Translations under genes and position numbers: made by a program
Part shown: positions 1-7,296 of the stretch, piece by piece
Numbering within the stretch: the first letter of the stretch is position 1
How the letters are laid out: each line of letters opens with the position of its first letter
Assembly: GCA_964420125.1 (NCBI GenBank)
Contig: CAYQQQ010000035.1
Span: 1 to 35,594 of the forward strand
DNA from: CAYQQQ01 sp964420125
GTDB lineage: Bacteria; Actinomycetota; Acidimicrobiia; Acidimicrobiales; Microtrichaceae
Direction: 5' to 3'
Length of the DNA stretch: 35,594 nt
The notes under the pieces: generated by a model
Told to the model about the DNA's origin: nothing
What the model saw: the letters and a program-made list of their open reading frames with translations, nothing else
Database searches by the model: none

Positions 1-12
1 CGTTGCGGAGGA

Positions 13-46
13 GGCGGGCGTGTTCCGAAGGAACCGGGTGCCCGCC
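13..46 (-). terminator. Second copy of the terminator-like hairpin
   Basis: This is the same 7-bp plus 5-bp stem-loop as at 102-135, shifted by 89 bp: GGCGGGC at 13-19 and GCCCGCC at 40-46. It could be a back-up terminator for the same transcript. If another gene ends just outside the window, it could instead serve that gene. Confidence 0.5.
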
Positions 47-101
47 GGGGCTCAGCAGGCAACACGGCCGCCGTGGGGCAGGGGCCCCACGTTGCGGAGG
101 A

Positions 102-135
102 GGCGGGCGTGTTCCGAAGGAACCGGGTGCCCGCC
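102..135 (-). terminator. Probable terminator hairpin of the FtsX-type gene
   Basis: GGCGGGC (102-108) pairs with GCCCGCC (129-135), and inside it GTTCC (111-115) pairs with GGAAC (119-123) across a three-base GAA loop. It begins 6 bp after the stop codon of the minus-strand permease gene. There is no T tract, which is common for terminators in high-GC actinobacteria. Confidence 0.6.
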
Positions 136-140
136 GGGGC

Positions 141-3100
141 TCAGTGGAGCAGCTCCTCGCGCTGCAGCAGCGCCTCGGCAGCAGCCAGCTCCACCACGCC
201 GTGCACCTCCAGACGACGGCCGCGGTCGACCAAGGTCACCGTGAACCGGCCGGTGGTGCCATCGGCTTCGAGGGACACCCCGGTGGCCATCGGATGCAGC
301 GACTCCACGATCGGACGTCCGGGACGGTCCACCACCACCAGGATCCGCCGGTCGGTGCGCACCACGGTGGTCGGCCAGTCGCGGACCCGGCCGCAGACCA
401 CGCTCGACACCCACTCCCCCGGGGCCAGCACCAGGCCGGCCCTCGACAGCGACCCCGCGCCCTGCAGCACGGTGTTGGGGTCGAGGCGCCGCACAGCGGC
501 GGCGAGGGTCTCGTCGGTCACCCGGGCGGCCTCGGCGGGGTCGAGCTGAGGGAAGGCCTCCTCCACAGGGGCCTCGACCGGCTCGGGTGAGCTCACCCAT
601 CCCTCGGCGGCCGGTTCGTTGGTGGCCTCCATGCGGGACTTGCGGCGGGGGAAGCGCACGGACGCCTTCCGCCGGATCCGCTCGCGGCGTGACTCCGCAG
701 CCGACTCACCCTCTGCACCGCCACCCGCATCCTGGCCCGCCACGTCGTCCACGCCGTCGCCGTCGCCGGTCACCCCGATCGGCACCGCCACCACCGGGGG
801 CAGCTCCACCGGCGCGGGTCGGGCCGTCGGCGCGGGACCGGCCAGGGGCGTTCTGTCGGCGTCGACCGTGAGGTCTTCGACAGCCTCGGGCTCGAGAGCC
901 GACGGCTCGGCGGCGCTGGGGCGATGCGTGCCGAACACCGGCACCTCCGGTCCCGGTGGTGGAGGAAGCACGACGTCGGGGCCCGGCGCGGCTGCAGACG
1001 GCACCTCGATGCGGTGCGCGGCCGACTCCCCCGGGTGGGCGCCGAACGCCGGCACGGGTGCGGAAGCCGGTGCGGGCACGACCGGCGGCACGATCGGGGG
1101 TCCGGGCACGACCGGCGTCACGATCGGGGGTCCGGGCACGACCGGCGTCACGATCGGGGGTCCGGGCACGACCGGCGCGGCCACGACCGGGGGCTCGGGC
1201 GGCCTCACCGGAACGACCGGGGACGCCGGTGCGCGAGCAGCGACCGCAGGGGCGACCGGCGCGACCGCGGGTGTGGGCGGCGCGACCGCGGGTGTGGGCG
1301 GCGCGACCGCGGGTGTGGGCGGCGCGACCGCGGGTGTGGGCGGCGCGATCGCGGGTGTGGGCGGCGCGACCGCCGGTGCCGGCGGCCCCGGGCTGGACGC
1401 GGGTGGGCCGAACGCCTCGGCGGGGCGGTTCGTCAGGCCCGCAGGCACGGGGAGGTGGGCACCGGGTGTCGCCGCGGCCGCCATCACGGCGGACGGCGCG
1501 ACCGAGCGGCGCGGGACCTCCACCGGCGAGTCCGACGCGGTGATGAGGCGGTGCAGCGCACCGACCGTCGCTGGGTCCGCACCGCTGGCAGCACTGCCCT
1601 CGACGGAGGTGGTCAGGTACACCTGGGTGAGGGCGACGGCCAGAGCGTCGTCGCCGAGAGCCGCCGAGCGCAGCTGTGACGCCGACGTCTGCGACAACGA
1701 CGGCTGCGACGACGACGGCGAGGCGGCAGGAACCTGCACCGCTGCTGCGGCTGCCGCCGGAGGTCCCGGCGGCGCGGTCCAGCCGATCGAGGAAGGCGCC
1801 GACGTCGCCACCCACGCCGGCACCGGCGGAGGCGCGGCGACCGGCGACGGCGCGACCGGCGCAGGTGCGAGCGCCGCAGCGGCGGCCGGGACCGCGGGGA
1901 TCGGAGCCGGCATCGGGGCCGGGACCGTCGGGATCGGAGCCGGCATCGGGGCCGGGACCGTCGGGATCGGAGCCGGCATCGGGGCCGGGACCGCACCCCG
2001 CCGACGGCGACGTTCGCCGACCAGCTCCACACCGGTGTCGAGCACCGCCTCCAGCGGGGCCACCCGGCTCGCCATGGCCGCCGGGATCACCGCCGCCAGC
2101 ACTCCGACGCCCACTGCGCCGGCCGCCACCGCCACCAGGGTGGTCACCGGCAGCACGAACGAGCCCAGACCCAGCGACGCGGTCGCCTGCACCGCCAGCC
2201 AGGCGCCCCCCACCCCCACGACCAGACCGGCCAACGTGCCGACCATCGCGATGGCAGCCGCCTCGAAGAGCACCATCCGCAGCACCTGGGAGCGGGAGCT
2301 GCCCGCCACCCGCAGCAGTCCGAACTCACGTCGTCGCTCCCCCACCGACATGAAGAGGGTGTTCACCAGTCCGATCACCGCCTGCACCAGGGTGAAGAGC
2401 AGCATCCACAGGATCACCCGCTGGAACCCGCGCAGCAGTGCGGCACGTGAGTCGATGAACTCCCCCGGCGACAGCACGCGGTCGACTCCGTAGGCCGCCG
2501 CCGTCTCGCTGATCGCCTGGGCGGCGGCAGGGGTGCCGTCGCTGCGCACGAGCGCAGCGATGTCGACCGTCGCCGGCACCTGCCGCAGCAGCACCTCGCG
2601 GTCGGCGACCATCTCGCCGAGCAACGCAGCACCGGAGCGGTAGACGCCACGCACCTCCAGCACCTCCGTCCCCCCGGAGGTGAAGGTGACCATCACGGTG
2701 CTGCCGAGCTCCAGCCCCTGCTCGCGGGCCAGGTCCTCGGACACCCAGACCGACTCGCCGTCGAGCGCTTCGGGTGGATCCCCCTGCCATCGCGGCGACA
2801 CCACCTCCAACGCCGTGTCGCCGTCGAGTCCGGTGAGGCGCACCGCCTGACCGTCCACCGTCCCACGACCCAGCTGCCAACCGCTCACCCCTTCCACTCC
2901 CGCGGTCCCGGCGAGGCGCTCCAGGAGATCGCCCGGCAGGCCACCCCGGGTGAAGGTCCCGGAGTCGACCACGAGGTCGGCGGTGACCAGGCCGCCGACC
3001 TGCTGATCCAGCGACCGGGTGAAGGAGGAGAGGAACACCGCCAGACCGGCCACCACGCTGACGGCGAGCAGCACGGCAACCGCCGTGAACGCGGTGCGAC

Positions 3101-4643
3101 GCGGCGAGCGCACGGCGTCGCGCGCGGCGATGCGCCGCAGTGGACGGGGCCGGAACGGGGCGACGGCGATGGCGAGCACCACGAGGCGGGACAGCACCCA
3201 GGGCACCGTGCCCACGAGCACCACCCCGACCGCCGCCAAAGCCCCCACGACCGCCACCGAGGAGGGGCTCCAGCGCAGCAGCGCACCGACGCCCACCGCC
3301 ACCGCGACCGCCACGATCACCTGGGACAGCACCACGACCGCCCGAGGCCACCGGCGATCGTGGCGCTCAGGGTGCTCCGGCGACACCGCCTCCACCGGCG
3401 CCACGTCGCACGCTCGGCTGACCGGGCGCCACGCCGCCACCGCCGTGGCCGCCACCCCGAGCCCGACCGCCCACAGCGCGACCTGCCAGGTGAGCACCGG
3501 CCCGGAGGTCGGCACGGCCGTGCCCAGGCTGCCCAGCGCCCGCTCGATCAACCAGGCGAACATCAACCCCAGCGGGATCCCCACGACCGAGGACACCACC
3601 GCCAACAGCATCGCCTCACCCATGGCCGCACGACGCAGCTGGCCTCGGCGCGCCCCCACCAGGCGGAACGACGCGTAGAGCTGACGGCGTTCCGCGTGGA
3701 GGAGACCCAACGAGTTGGCCACGGTGGACATCCCCACCAGCAGCGCCAGCACGCCGAAGGCCGACACCAGCGCCCGCACCAGGGTGAAGCTGCGCGTCAA
3801 CCCCTCCTGCTGGTGGAGCGCCGCGGTCTCCCCGTCGACCACCTCGATGCCCGGCGGCAGGAGGGCGCGGACCTGCGCGGCCACCTCGTCGACGTCCGCC
3901 CCGGGCTCCACCACGATCGCCACCCGGTTGTCGTCCAGCGGGCGATCGAACACCGTGCGAGCCGCGTCGGTCTCGAGCACCGCCAGGCTGGAGCCCTCGG
4001 GAAGGTCGAGCTCGGCCGGATCGATCACCCCCGACACCTGGTAGCCGGCGACGGGGCCCTTGCCGGCGATGGTGATCCGATCACCCACGTCGACGCCCGC
4101 CCGCTCCGCCGAACGGGCGTCGATGGCGATCTCACCGGAGTTCTCCGGCGGTCCGCCACGCAGGAACGCGTACTCGACGATCTCCGGGTCCTCCGGCCAG
4201 TTGACCGCCAGCGGCTGCTCGGTCAGCCCGAGCGGCACGACCGGCTCGCCGTACACGTCCACGAGGTAGGCGACGTCCTCGAGTCGGTGCGAGACGCTGG
4301 CCACCCCCTCGATGCCCGCCACGGTGTCCACCAGGCTGGCGGGCACCAGTCGACGGACCTGCTCCAGCTCGGACTCGTAGGCCACACCACCTTCGATCAC
4401 CAGGTCGGCGTCGTCCGCAGCGGCGTTGGCCAGGTCGTCGAGACCGGAGCCGATCCGGTTGAGCAGCCCCAGGGCACCTGCCAGGTACCCCACGCCGATG
4501 GCGATCGCCAGCGCAGCGAGGATCAGGCGGCGGCGCTGGCGGAGCAGCGCCGGGAGCACCGGTCCGAGCAGGCGGGAGACGGCCGACCGCCGACGCAGCC
4601 GAACACCCCCTCGCGCGGGCCCCGCGACCCGATCATCCGCCAT
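141..4643 (-). CDS. Giant FtsX-type ABC permease with Pro/Ala-rich tail and C-terminal PH-like domain
   Basis: This 1500-residue membrane protein has the layout of a MacB/FtsX-type permease: an N-terminal membrane helix (about 40-62), an extracytoplasmic core, FtsX membrane region 1 (about 275-400), further helices (about 435-500), a second helix and core (about 505-730), and FtsX region 2 (about 738-850). A low-complexity Pro/Ala/Val-rich segment follows (about 870-1315), with exact tandem repeats of 11, 7 and 10 residues. The last 125 residues look like a compact beta-rich domain of bacterial PH type (APGEWV, TDRRILVVVDRPG). Ordinary FtsX-duplicated permeases stop near 850 residues, so the tail is an unusual addition. 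Such permeases work with an ABC ATPase, and none is encoded in this window. The ATG at 4643 lacks a Shine-Dalgarno but has TACCCT 7 nt upstream, suggesting leaderless translation. The substrate is unknown. Confidence 0.9.
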   Translation of the reverse strand: MADDRVAGPARGGVRLRRRSAVSRLLGPVLPALLRQRRRLILAALAIAIGVGYLAGALGLLNRIGSGLDDLANAAADDADLVIEGGVAYESELEQVRRLVPASLVDTVAGIEGVASVSHRLEDVAYLVDVYGEPVVPLGLTEQPLAVNWPEDPEIVEYAFLRGGPPENSGEIAIDARSAERAGVDVGDRITIAGKGPVAGYQVSGVIDPAELDLPEGSSLAVLETDAARTVFDRPLDDNRVAIVVEPGADVDEVAAQVRALLPPGIEVVDGETAALHQQEGLTRSFTLVRALVSAFGVLALLVGMSTVANSLGLLHAERRQLYASFRLVGARRGQLRRAAMGEAMLLAVVSSVVGIPLGLMFAWLIERALGSLGTAVPTSGPVLTWQVALWAVGLGVAATAVAAWRPVSRACDVAPVEAVSPEHPERHDRRWPRAVVVLSQVIVAVAVAVGVGALLRWSPSSVAVVGALAAVGVVLVGTVPWVLSRLVVLAIAVAPFRPRPLRRIAARDAVRSPRRTAFTAVAVLLAVSVVAGLAVFLSSFTRSLDQQVGGLVTADLVVDSGTFTRGGLPGDLLERLAGTAGVEGVSGWQLGRGTVDGQAVRLTGLDGDTALEVVSPRWQGDPPEALDGESVWVSEDLAREQGLELGSTVMVTFTSGGTEVLEVRGVYRSGAALLGEMVADREVLLRQVPATVDIAALVRSDGTPAAAQAISETAAAYGVDRVLSPGEFIDSRAALLRGFQRVILWMLLFTLVQAVIGLVNTLFMSVGERRREFGLLRVAGSSRSQVLRMVLFEAAAIAMVGTLAGLVVGVGGAWLAVQATASLGLGSFVLPVTTLVAVAAGAVGVGVLAAVIPAAMASRVAPLEAVLDTGVELVGERRRRRGAVPAPMPAPIPTVPAPMPAPIPTVPAPMPAPIPAVPAAAAALAPAPVAPSPVAAPPPVPAWVATSAPSSIGWTAPPGPPAAAAAAVQVPAASPSSSQPSLSQTSASQLRSAALGDDALAVALTQVYLTTSVEGSAASGADPATVGALHRLITASDSPVEVPRRSVAPSAVMAAAATPGAHLPVPAGLTNRPAEAFGPPASSPGPPAPAVAPPTPAIAPPTPAVAPPTPAVAPPTPAVAPPTPAVAPVAPAVAARAPASPVVPVRPPEPPVVAAPVVPGPPIVTPVVPGPPIVTPVVPGPPIVPPVVPAPASAPVPAFGAHPGESAAHRIEVPSAAAPGPDVVLPPPPGPEVPVFGTHRPSAAEPSALEPEAVEDLTVDADRTPLAGPAPTARPAPVELPPVVAVPIGVTGDGDGVDDVAGQDAGGGAEGESAAESRRERIRRKASVRFPRRKSRMEATNEPAAEGWVSSPEPVEAPVEEAFPQLDPAEAARVTDETLAAAVRRLDPNTVLQGAGSLSRAGLVLAPGEWVSSVVCGRVRDWPTTVVRTDRRILVVVDRPGRPIVESLHPMATGVSLEADGTTGRFTVTLVDRGRRLEVHGVVELAAAEALLQREELLH
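1081..1170. repeat. 30-bp tandem repeat, 3 copies, in the permease tail
   Basis: Three units (1081-1110, 1111-1140, 1141-1170) encode a 10-residue repeat of the type VVPGPPIVTP. The first unit differs by about two bases near its start. The unit length is a multiple of three, so gain or loss of copies would keep the reading frame. Confidence 0.9.
1261..1386. repeat. 21-bp tandem repeat, 6 copies, in the permease tail
   Basis: Six 21-bp units run from 1261 to 1386 and encode the heptapeptide APPTPAV and variants. The first four are identical by eye, the fifth has one change and the sixth is more diverged. The array is in frame, so copy-number change would only alter tail length. Confidence 0.9.
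1897..1995. repeat. 33-bp tandem repeat, 3 copies, in the permease tail
   Basis: Three 33-bp units (1897-1929, 1930-1962, 1963-1995) encode the 11-residue repeat PAPMPAPIPTV just after the last membrane helix. They are identical except at the outer end of the third unit. Confidence 0.9.
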
Positions 4644-4650
4644 CGCTCAC

Positions 4651-4656
4651 AGGGTA
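4651..4656 (-). promoter_or_regulatory. -10 box (TACCCT) for leaderless permease mRNA
   Basis: Read on the minus strand, TACCCT fits the actinobacterial TANNNT -10 pattern and ends 7 nt before the ATG at 4643, with no Shine-Dalgarno between. Transcription would start at or next to the A of the start codon. I do not see a good -35 hexamer. Confidence 0.45.
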
Positions 4657-4681
4657 CCGGTGACCTGTCGACCCAGCTCGA

Positions 4682-5800
4682 TCAGCCACGGGCCACCTCG
4701 GCCAGCTCATCGACGTCGCTCGAGAGCAGCGCCCCGAAGGACCCGTCGGGCTGCACCACCAGCGCCCACCACGTGCTGCCGTGGCCGAGACGAGCCATCA
4801 CCCCGCGAACGGTCTCACCCGCACCCACCTTGGGCATGGCCACCAGGGGCTCGGAGATGGAGGTGGCGGGGACGAGGCCGCGCTGGGCCGGGGGGATCCG
4901 GGCGAGGCCGCTGCGCGGCACCATCGCCGTCACCGTGCCACGCAGGTCGGCGAGCGGGACCAACGGGGCGCTCGGATCGCGTTCGAGGCTGCGCTCCACG
5001 TCGGCCACGCTGGCGTTGGGGGCGAGCGGCGGTGGCAGGCGCCGCAGCACGTGGGCCACGGGAGCGTCCAGGACCGCGGGATCAGCTGCCGAGGCACGCC
5101 ACTCCCCGCGCGCCGCCACGAACAGGAACAGGCCGAGCGCCAGGGTCCACAGCCCGGTGTAGGCCGACACCTCGAAGGTGAGCCAGAGGCTGAGCGCCAT
5201 CAACGTGGCCGCCAGGATCTGACCCCACAGCGCTGCGGTGTGGGTGGAGGTCACCTTCCGCCCGCTGTGGCGCCACAGCACCGCCCTCAGGATCCTGCCG
5301 CCGTCGAGCGGGAACGCCGGCAGGAGGTTCGACACGGCCAGCACGGCGTTGATGGCCACCAACCAGATCATCAGGGCGAACAGCACTCGGGAGCCGTCGA
5401 GGCGCCACACCACCCAGGCGAGGCCGCCGAACACCGCCGAGCACAGCGCGCTCATGGCCGGGCCGGCGGCCGCGATGCGGAACTCGGCGCGGGGATCGTC
5501 GGCGTCGCCTTCCAGCTTCGCGACCCCACCGAAGAGCCAGAGGGTGATCTCGCGCACCTTCACGTCGTTGCGGATCGCCACGTAGCTGTGGCCCATCTCG
5601 TGCGCCACCAACGAGCCGAGGAAGGCCAGCACCCCGAGCACCGCGGCGAACCAGTAGGCGGAGCCCGGATGGCCGGGCGCCACGTTGGGCAGGGACGCCA
5701 CCGCCAGCGACACCACCAGCAGGAGCGCGACCAGGATCACCGAGACGTTCATCCCGATGGGTACCCCGAGGAGCCGGCCGAGCTTGAGATGCGTGCGCAT
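4682..5800 (-). CDS. M50 site-2 protease with C-terminal CBS-like domains (Rip3-like)
   Basis: This 372-residue intramembrane metalloprotease carries the zinc motif HEMGH at 67-71 inside a membrane helix and the second catalytic motif NLLPAFPLDGG, with its Asp at 166. Several hydrophobic helices cover residues 15-235. Residues 245-370 look like a pair of CBS repeats. This layout matches the SpoIVFB/Rip3 branch of site-2 proteases, which cut membrane-anchored substrates such as anti-sigma factors; here the substrate is unknown. No anti-sigma gene is visible nearby. The ATG at 5800 is preceded by GAGG at 5-8 nt and by TAGCCT at 5810-5815. The FtsX-type permease gene starts 38 bp downstream on the same strand. 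The two may be co-transcribed, but the permease seems to have its own -10 box. Confidence 0.93.
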   Translation of the reverse strand: MRTHLKLGRLLGVPIGMNVSVILVALLLVVSLAVASLPNVAPGHPGSAYWFAAVLGVLAFLGSLVAHEMGHSYVAIRNDVKVREITLWLFGGVAKLEGDADDPRAEFRIAAAGPAMSALCSAVFGGLAWVVWRLDGSRVLFALMIWLVAINAVLAVSNLLPAFPLDGGRILRAVLWRHSGRKVTSTHTAALWGQILAATLMALSLWLTFEVSAYTGLWTLALGLFLFVAARGEWRASAADPAVLDAPVAHVLRRLPPPLAPNASVADVERSLERDPSAPLVPLADLRGTVTAMVPRSGLARIPPAQRGLVPATSISEPLVAMPKVGAGETVRGVMARLGHGSTWWALVVQPDGSFGALLSSDVDELAEVARG

Positions 5801-5809
5801 CGGAACCTC

Positions 5810-5815
5810 AGGCTA
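5810..5815 (-). promoter_or_regulatory. Possible -10 box (TAGCCT) for the M50 gene
   Basis: TAGCCT on the minus strand ends 9 nt before the ATG of the site-2 protease gene, so the mRNA leader would be only a few bases. The weak GAGG nearby leaves open normal Shine-Dalgarno initiation from a promoter further upstream. Confidence 0.3.
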
Positions 5816-5921
5816 CCGGCGCCCGTGGCGCTCCCCGGGGCGACGGCCGTCGTGGCCCTGACGGCGGGCACAGGTTCCCGGTCGTGTCCCCGGCTTGCGG
5901 TGTGCGCGGGCGCCGGGTGGG

Positions 5922-6806
5922 ATGGTCGATGTGAGCGGCCCTCTACCGATCGACCTCCTGCGCCGACGGGCGGAGCTGGTGGGGGTGCGCGTGCCGACGG
6001 ATGCGCAGCGCCGAGAGCTCGACGACGTCACGGAGGCGCTGCGGTCGGAGCTGGTGGCACCCGCGATGGTGCGACCTCTCCGCGTCGACACGGTGGAGGA
6101 CGAGGCGCTGGTGCGGCGCCTGGCTGCGCTCGAACCGGTCAACCCGCTGCGCGGCGACGCAGACCTCCGGGACCGCGTCGACGCCGATCGGCGCGTCGTG
6201 GTGCTGGAGCACCCCGCCCTACCCGGGCATCCGATGAACGTCGTGTGGGTGGCGCTGTGCGAGGCCGTGCCCGCCCGGCTCGCCGATGTGCTCGACCCCG
6301 CAGCACCGTGCCTCGACCCGTCCCGCGCCCGCGTCGCCGTCTTCTACTCCATCTGGAACGCAGAGCCGGGCCTGGTGGGTCTGGGCCGAGGTGTCGACCT
6401 GCTCGACGGGGCGGTGGAGCAGCTGGGCGCTGAGCTGCCCACGCTCGAGACCTACGTGACGCTGTCGCCCGTGCCCGGTTTCCGACCGACGGCGGAGCGG
6501 GACGGGTCGGCGGACGGCACAGAGGAACCCCCGGAGCTCGCCCGTCGCTGCGCTCGCTACCTGGTGAGCTTCCGCGACGGCCGTCTGCTCGATCCGGTGG
6601 CCCGCTTCCACATGGGCAACGGAGCCCGACTGCTGCGGGTCTGCCCGGGCGGAGATCCGAGTCCGCAGGGGTTGCGGCGATCGTGGGGGGTGATGGCCAA
6701 CTACCGCTACGCCCCGGAGGACCGGGCCGCCAACCGGGCCGCCCTGGCACAGCTGCACCCCGCGGTGGGCGACGACGTGGCCAAGTTGGTCGGCGCTGCT
6801 GGATGA
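5922..6806 (+). CDS. Malonyl-CoA decarboxylase, short single-domain form
   Basis: The 294-residue product matches the catalytic half of malonyl-CoA decarboxylase, which turns malonyl-CoA into acetyl-CoA and CO2. The diagnostic blocks are FYSIWNAEPGL (catalytic Ser143), TLETYVTLSPVPGF (175-187) and DPVARFHMGNGARL (catalytic His230), then GVMANYRY near the end. Family members are usually 400-500 residues with a separate N-terminal helical domain; here only about 100 residues precede the catalytic core, so that domain is absent or much reduced. A short Glu/Asp-rich insertion follows the PGF block at about 190-205. I chose the ATG at 5922; an in-frame TTG at 5895 would add nine residues. There is only a weak GGGTGGG before the ATG. 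The gene stands alone, without matB or matC partners, and converges on the AcpS-like gene across a hairpin-rich spacer. Confidence 0.85.
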   Translation: MVDVSGPLPIDLLRRRAELVGVRVPTDAQRRELDDVTEALRSELVAPAMVRPLRVDTVEDEALVRRLAALEPVNPLRGDADLRDRVDADRRVVVLEHPALPGHPMNVVWVALCEAVPARLADVLDPAAPCLDPSRARVAVFYSIWNAEPGLVGLGRGVDLLDGAVEQLGAELPTLETYVTLSPVPGFRPTAERDGSADGTEEPPELARRCARYLVSFRDGRLLDPVARFHMGNGARLLRVCPGGDPSPQGLRRSWGVMANYRYAPEDRAANRAALAQLHPAVGDDVAKLVGAAG

Positions 6807-6850
6807 GGTGGTCTCGCACCTCGGCAGACGCACCCCAGCGAGTCACGGAC

Positions 6851-6927
6851 CGACTGCAGAACGACCTGCAGTCAGCCGCTCCCAGATCCTGGCAGTCAGC
6901 GACTGCAGAACGACCTGCAGTCAGCCG
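6851..6927. repeat. Twin 28-bp hairpin repeats (GACTGCAG stem)
   Basis: The same 28-bp sequence lies at 6851-6878 and 6900-6927. Each copy contains a perfect 8-bp inverted repeat, GACTGCAG and CTGCAGTC, around the loop AACGAC. The 21-bp spacer repeats part of the motif (GCAGTCAGC). The pair sits between two convergent genes and may act as a bidirectional terminator, or be a REP-like element. Confidence 0.85.
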
Positions 6928-6936
6928 GCACGGGGG

Positions 6937-6970
6937 CGACGGCTACGGGTGCGAACTCGCACAGCCGTCG
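6937..6970 (-). terminator. Hairpin spanning the end of the AcpS-like gene
   Basis: CGACGGCT (6937-6944) pairs with AGCCGTCG (6963-6970), and inside it GTGCG (6949-6953) pairs with CGCAC (6958-6962) across the loop AACT. The stop codon (6943-6945) lies within the stem, so the terminator-like structure is partly coding. Confidence 0.5.
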
Positions 6971-7296
6971 AGCACCACCGAGGCGGCGGCGACCGCCCCC
7001 TCGTGGGTGAGCGAGACGTGGGCGGTGCGCCCGGCCAAGCTCCCGCCGACGAGGCCATTGACCTCCAGCGCAGGCGGCTCACCCCGACCGCCCCGCACGT
7101 CCACCTCCTCCAGGCGCTCCACCACCGGCTCCACCTCCAGGGCGCAGAGCAGCGCGGCCCGCGCCGCCGCCCGCGCTGCGTCACCGGGCGCGCCAGGACC
7201 CCACGGCGCGTCGAGCTCGATCACCGCCACGACCTCGATCCGCCCATCGACCTCGCGGCGCGTCAGCTCCACCTCGGGGAGCCGCCGTTCAGACAC
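6943..7296 (-). CDS. Degenerate AcpS-like (4'-phosphopantetheinyl transferase fold) protein
   Basis: This 117-residue protein resembles the C-terminal two thirds of holo-ACP synthase: an Ala-rich helix (about 38-52), a strand-rich segment with VDVRGGRGEPPALEVNG, and the closing block VSLTHEGAVAAASVVL, which matches the family's VSxSHxxxxAxAxV. Functional AcpS has an N-terminal GIDxxxxxR and a metal-binding KE pair in the helix. Here the GID block is missing, and the helix reads AARAA where KE is expected. I therefore expect it to be catalytically dead or to have a different role. Its first 8 bp overlap the end of the DUF2252 gene (7289-7296), so the two are probably translationally coupled. 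Family assignment is by eye and moderately sure. Confidence 0.6.
   Translation of the reverse strand: MSERRLPEVELTRREVDGRIEVVAVIELDAPWGPGAPGDAARAAARAALLCALEVEPVVERLEEVDVRGGRGEPPALEVNGLVGGSLAGRTAHVSLTHEGAVAAASVVLDGCASSHP

Larger units (their letters stand above)
1..144. repeat. Two tandem copies of a 55-bp hairpin repeat
   Basis: A 55-bp unit occurs at 1-55 and again at 90-144, identical as far as I can read, with an 89-bp period. The 34-bp spacer (56-89) holds its own hairpin, TGGGGC at 74-79 pairing with GCCCCA at 84-89. Each unit contains a long stem-loop, listed separately. The stop codon of the FtsX-type gene (141-143, minus strand) lies inside the second copy, so the duplication took the gene's last bases along. 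The array may continue beyond the left edge of the window. Confidence 0.9.

Noticed and set aside
1261..1386. CRISPR-like array
   Set aside because: The 21-bp units are contiguous with no spacers and encode a peptide repeat.
619..2493. Long plus-strand reading frame rich in Gly/Ala/Thr across the permease tail
   Set aside because: It is the antisense of the Pro/Ala-rich repeats; its composition mirrors the real gene and it has no domain or ribosome-binding site.
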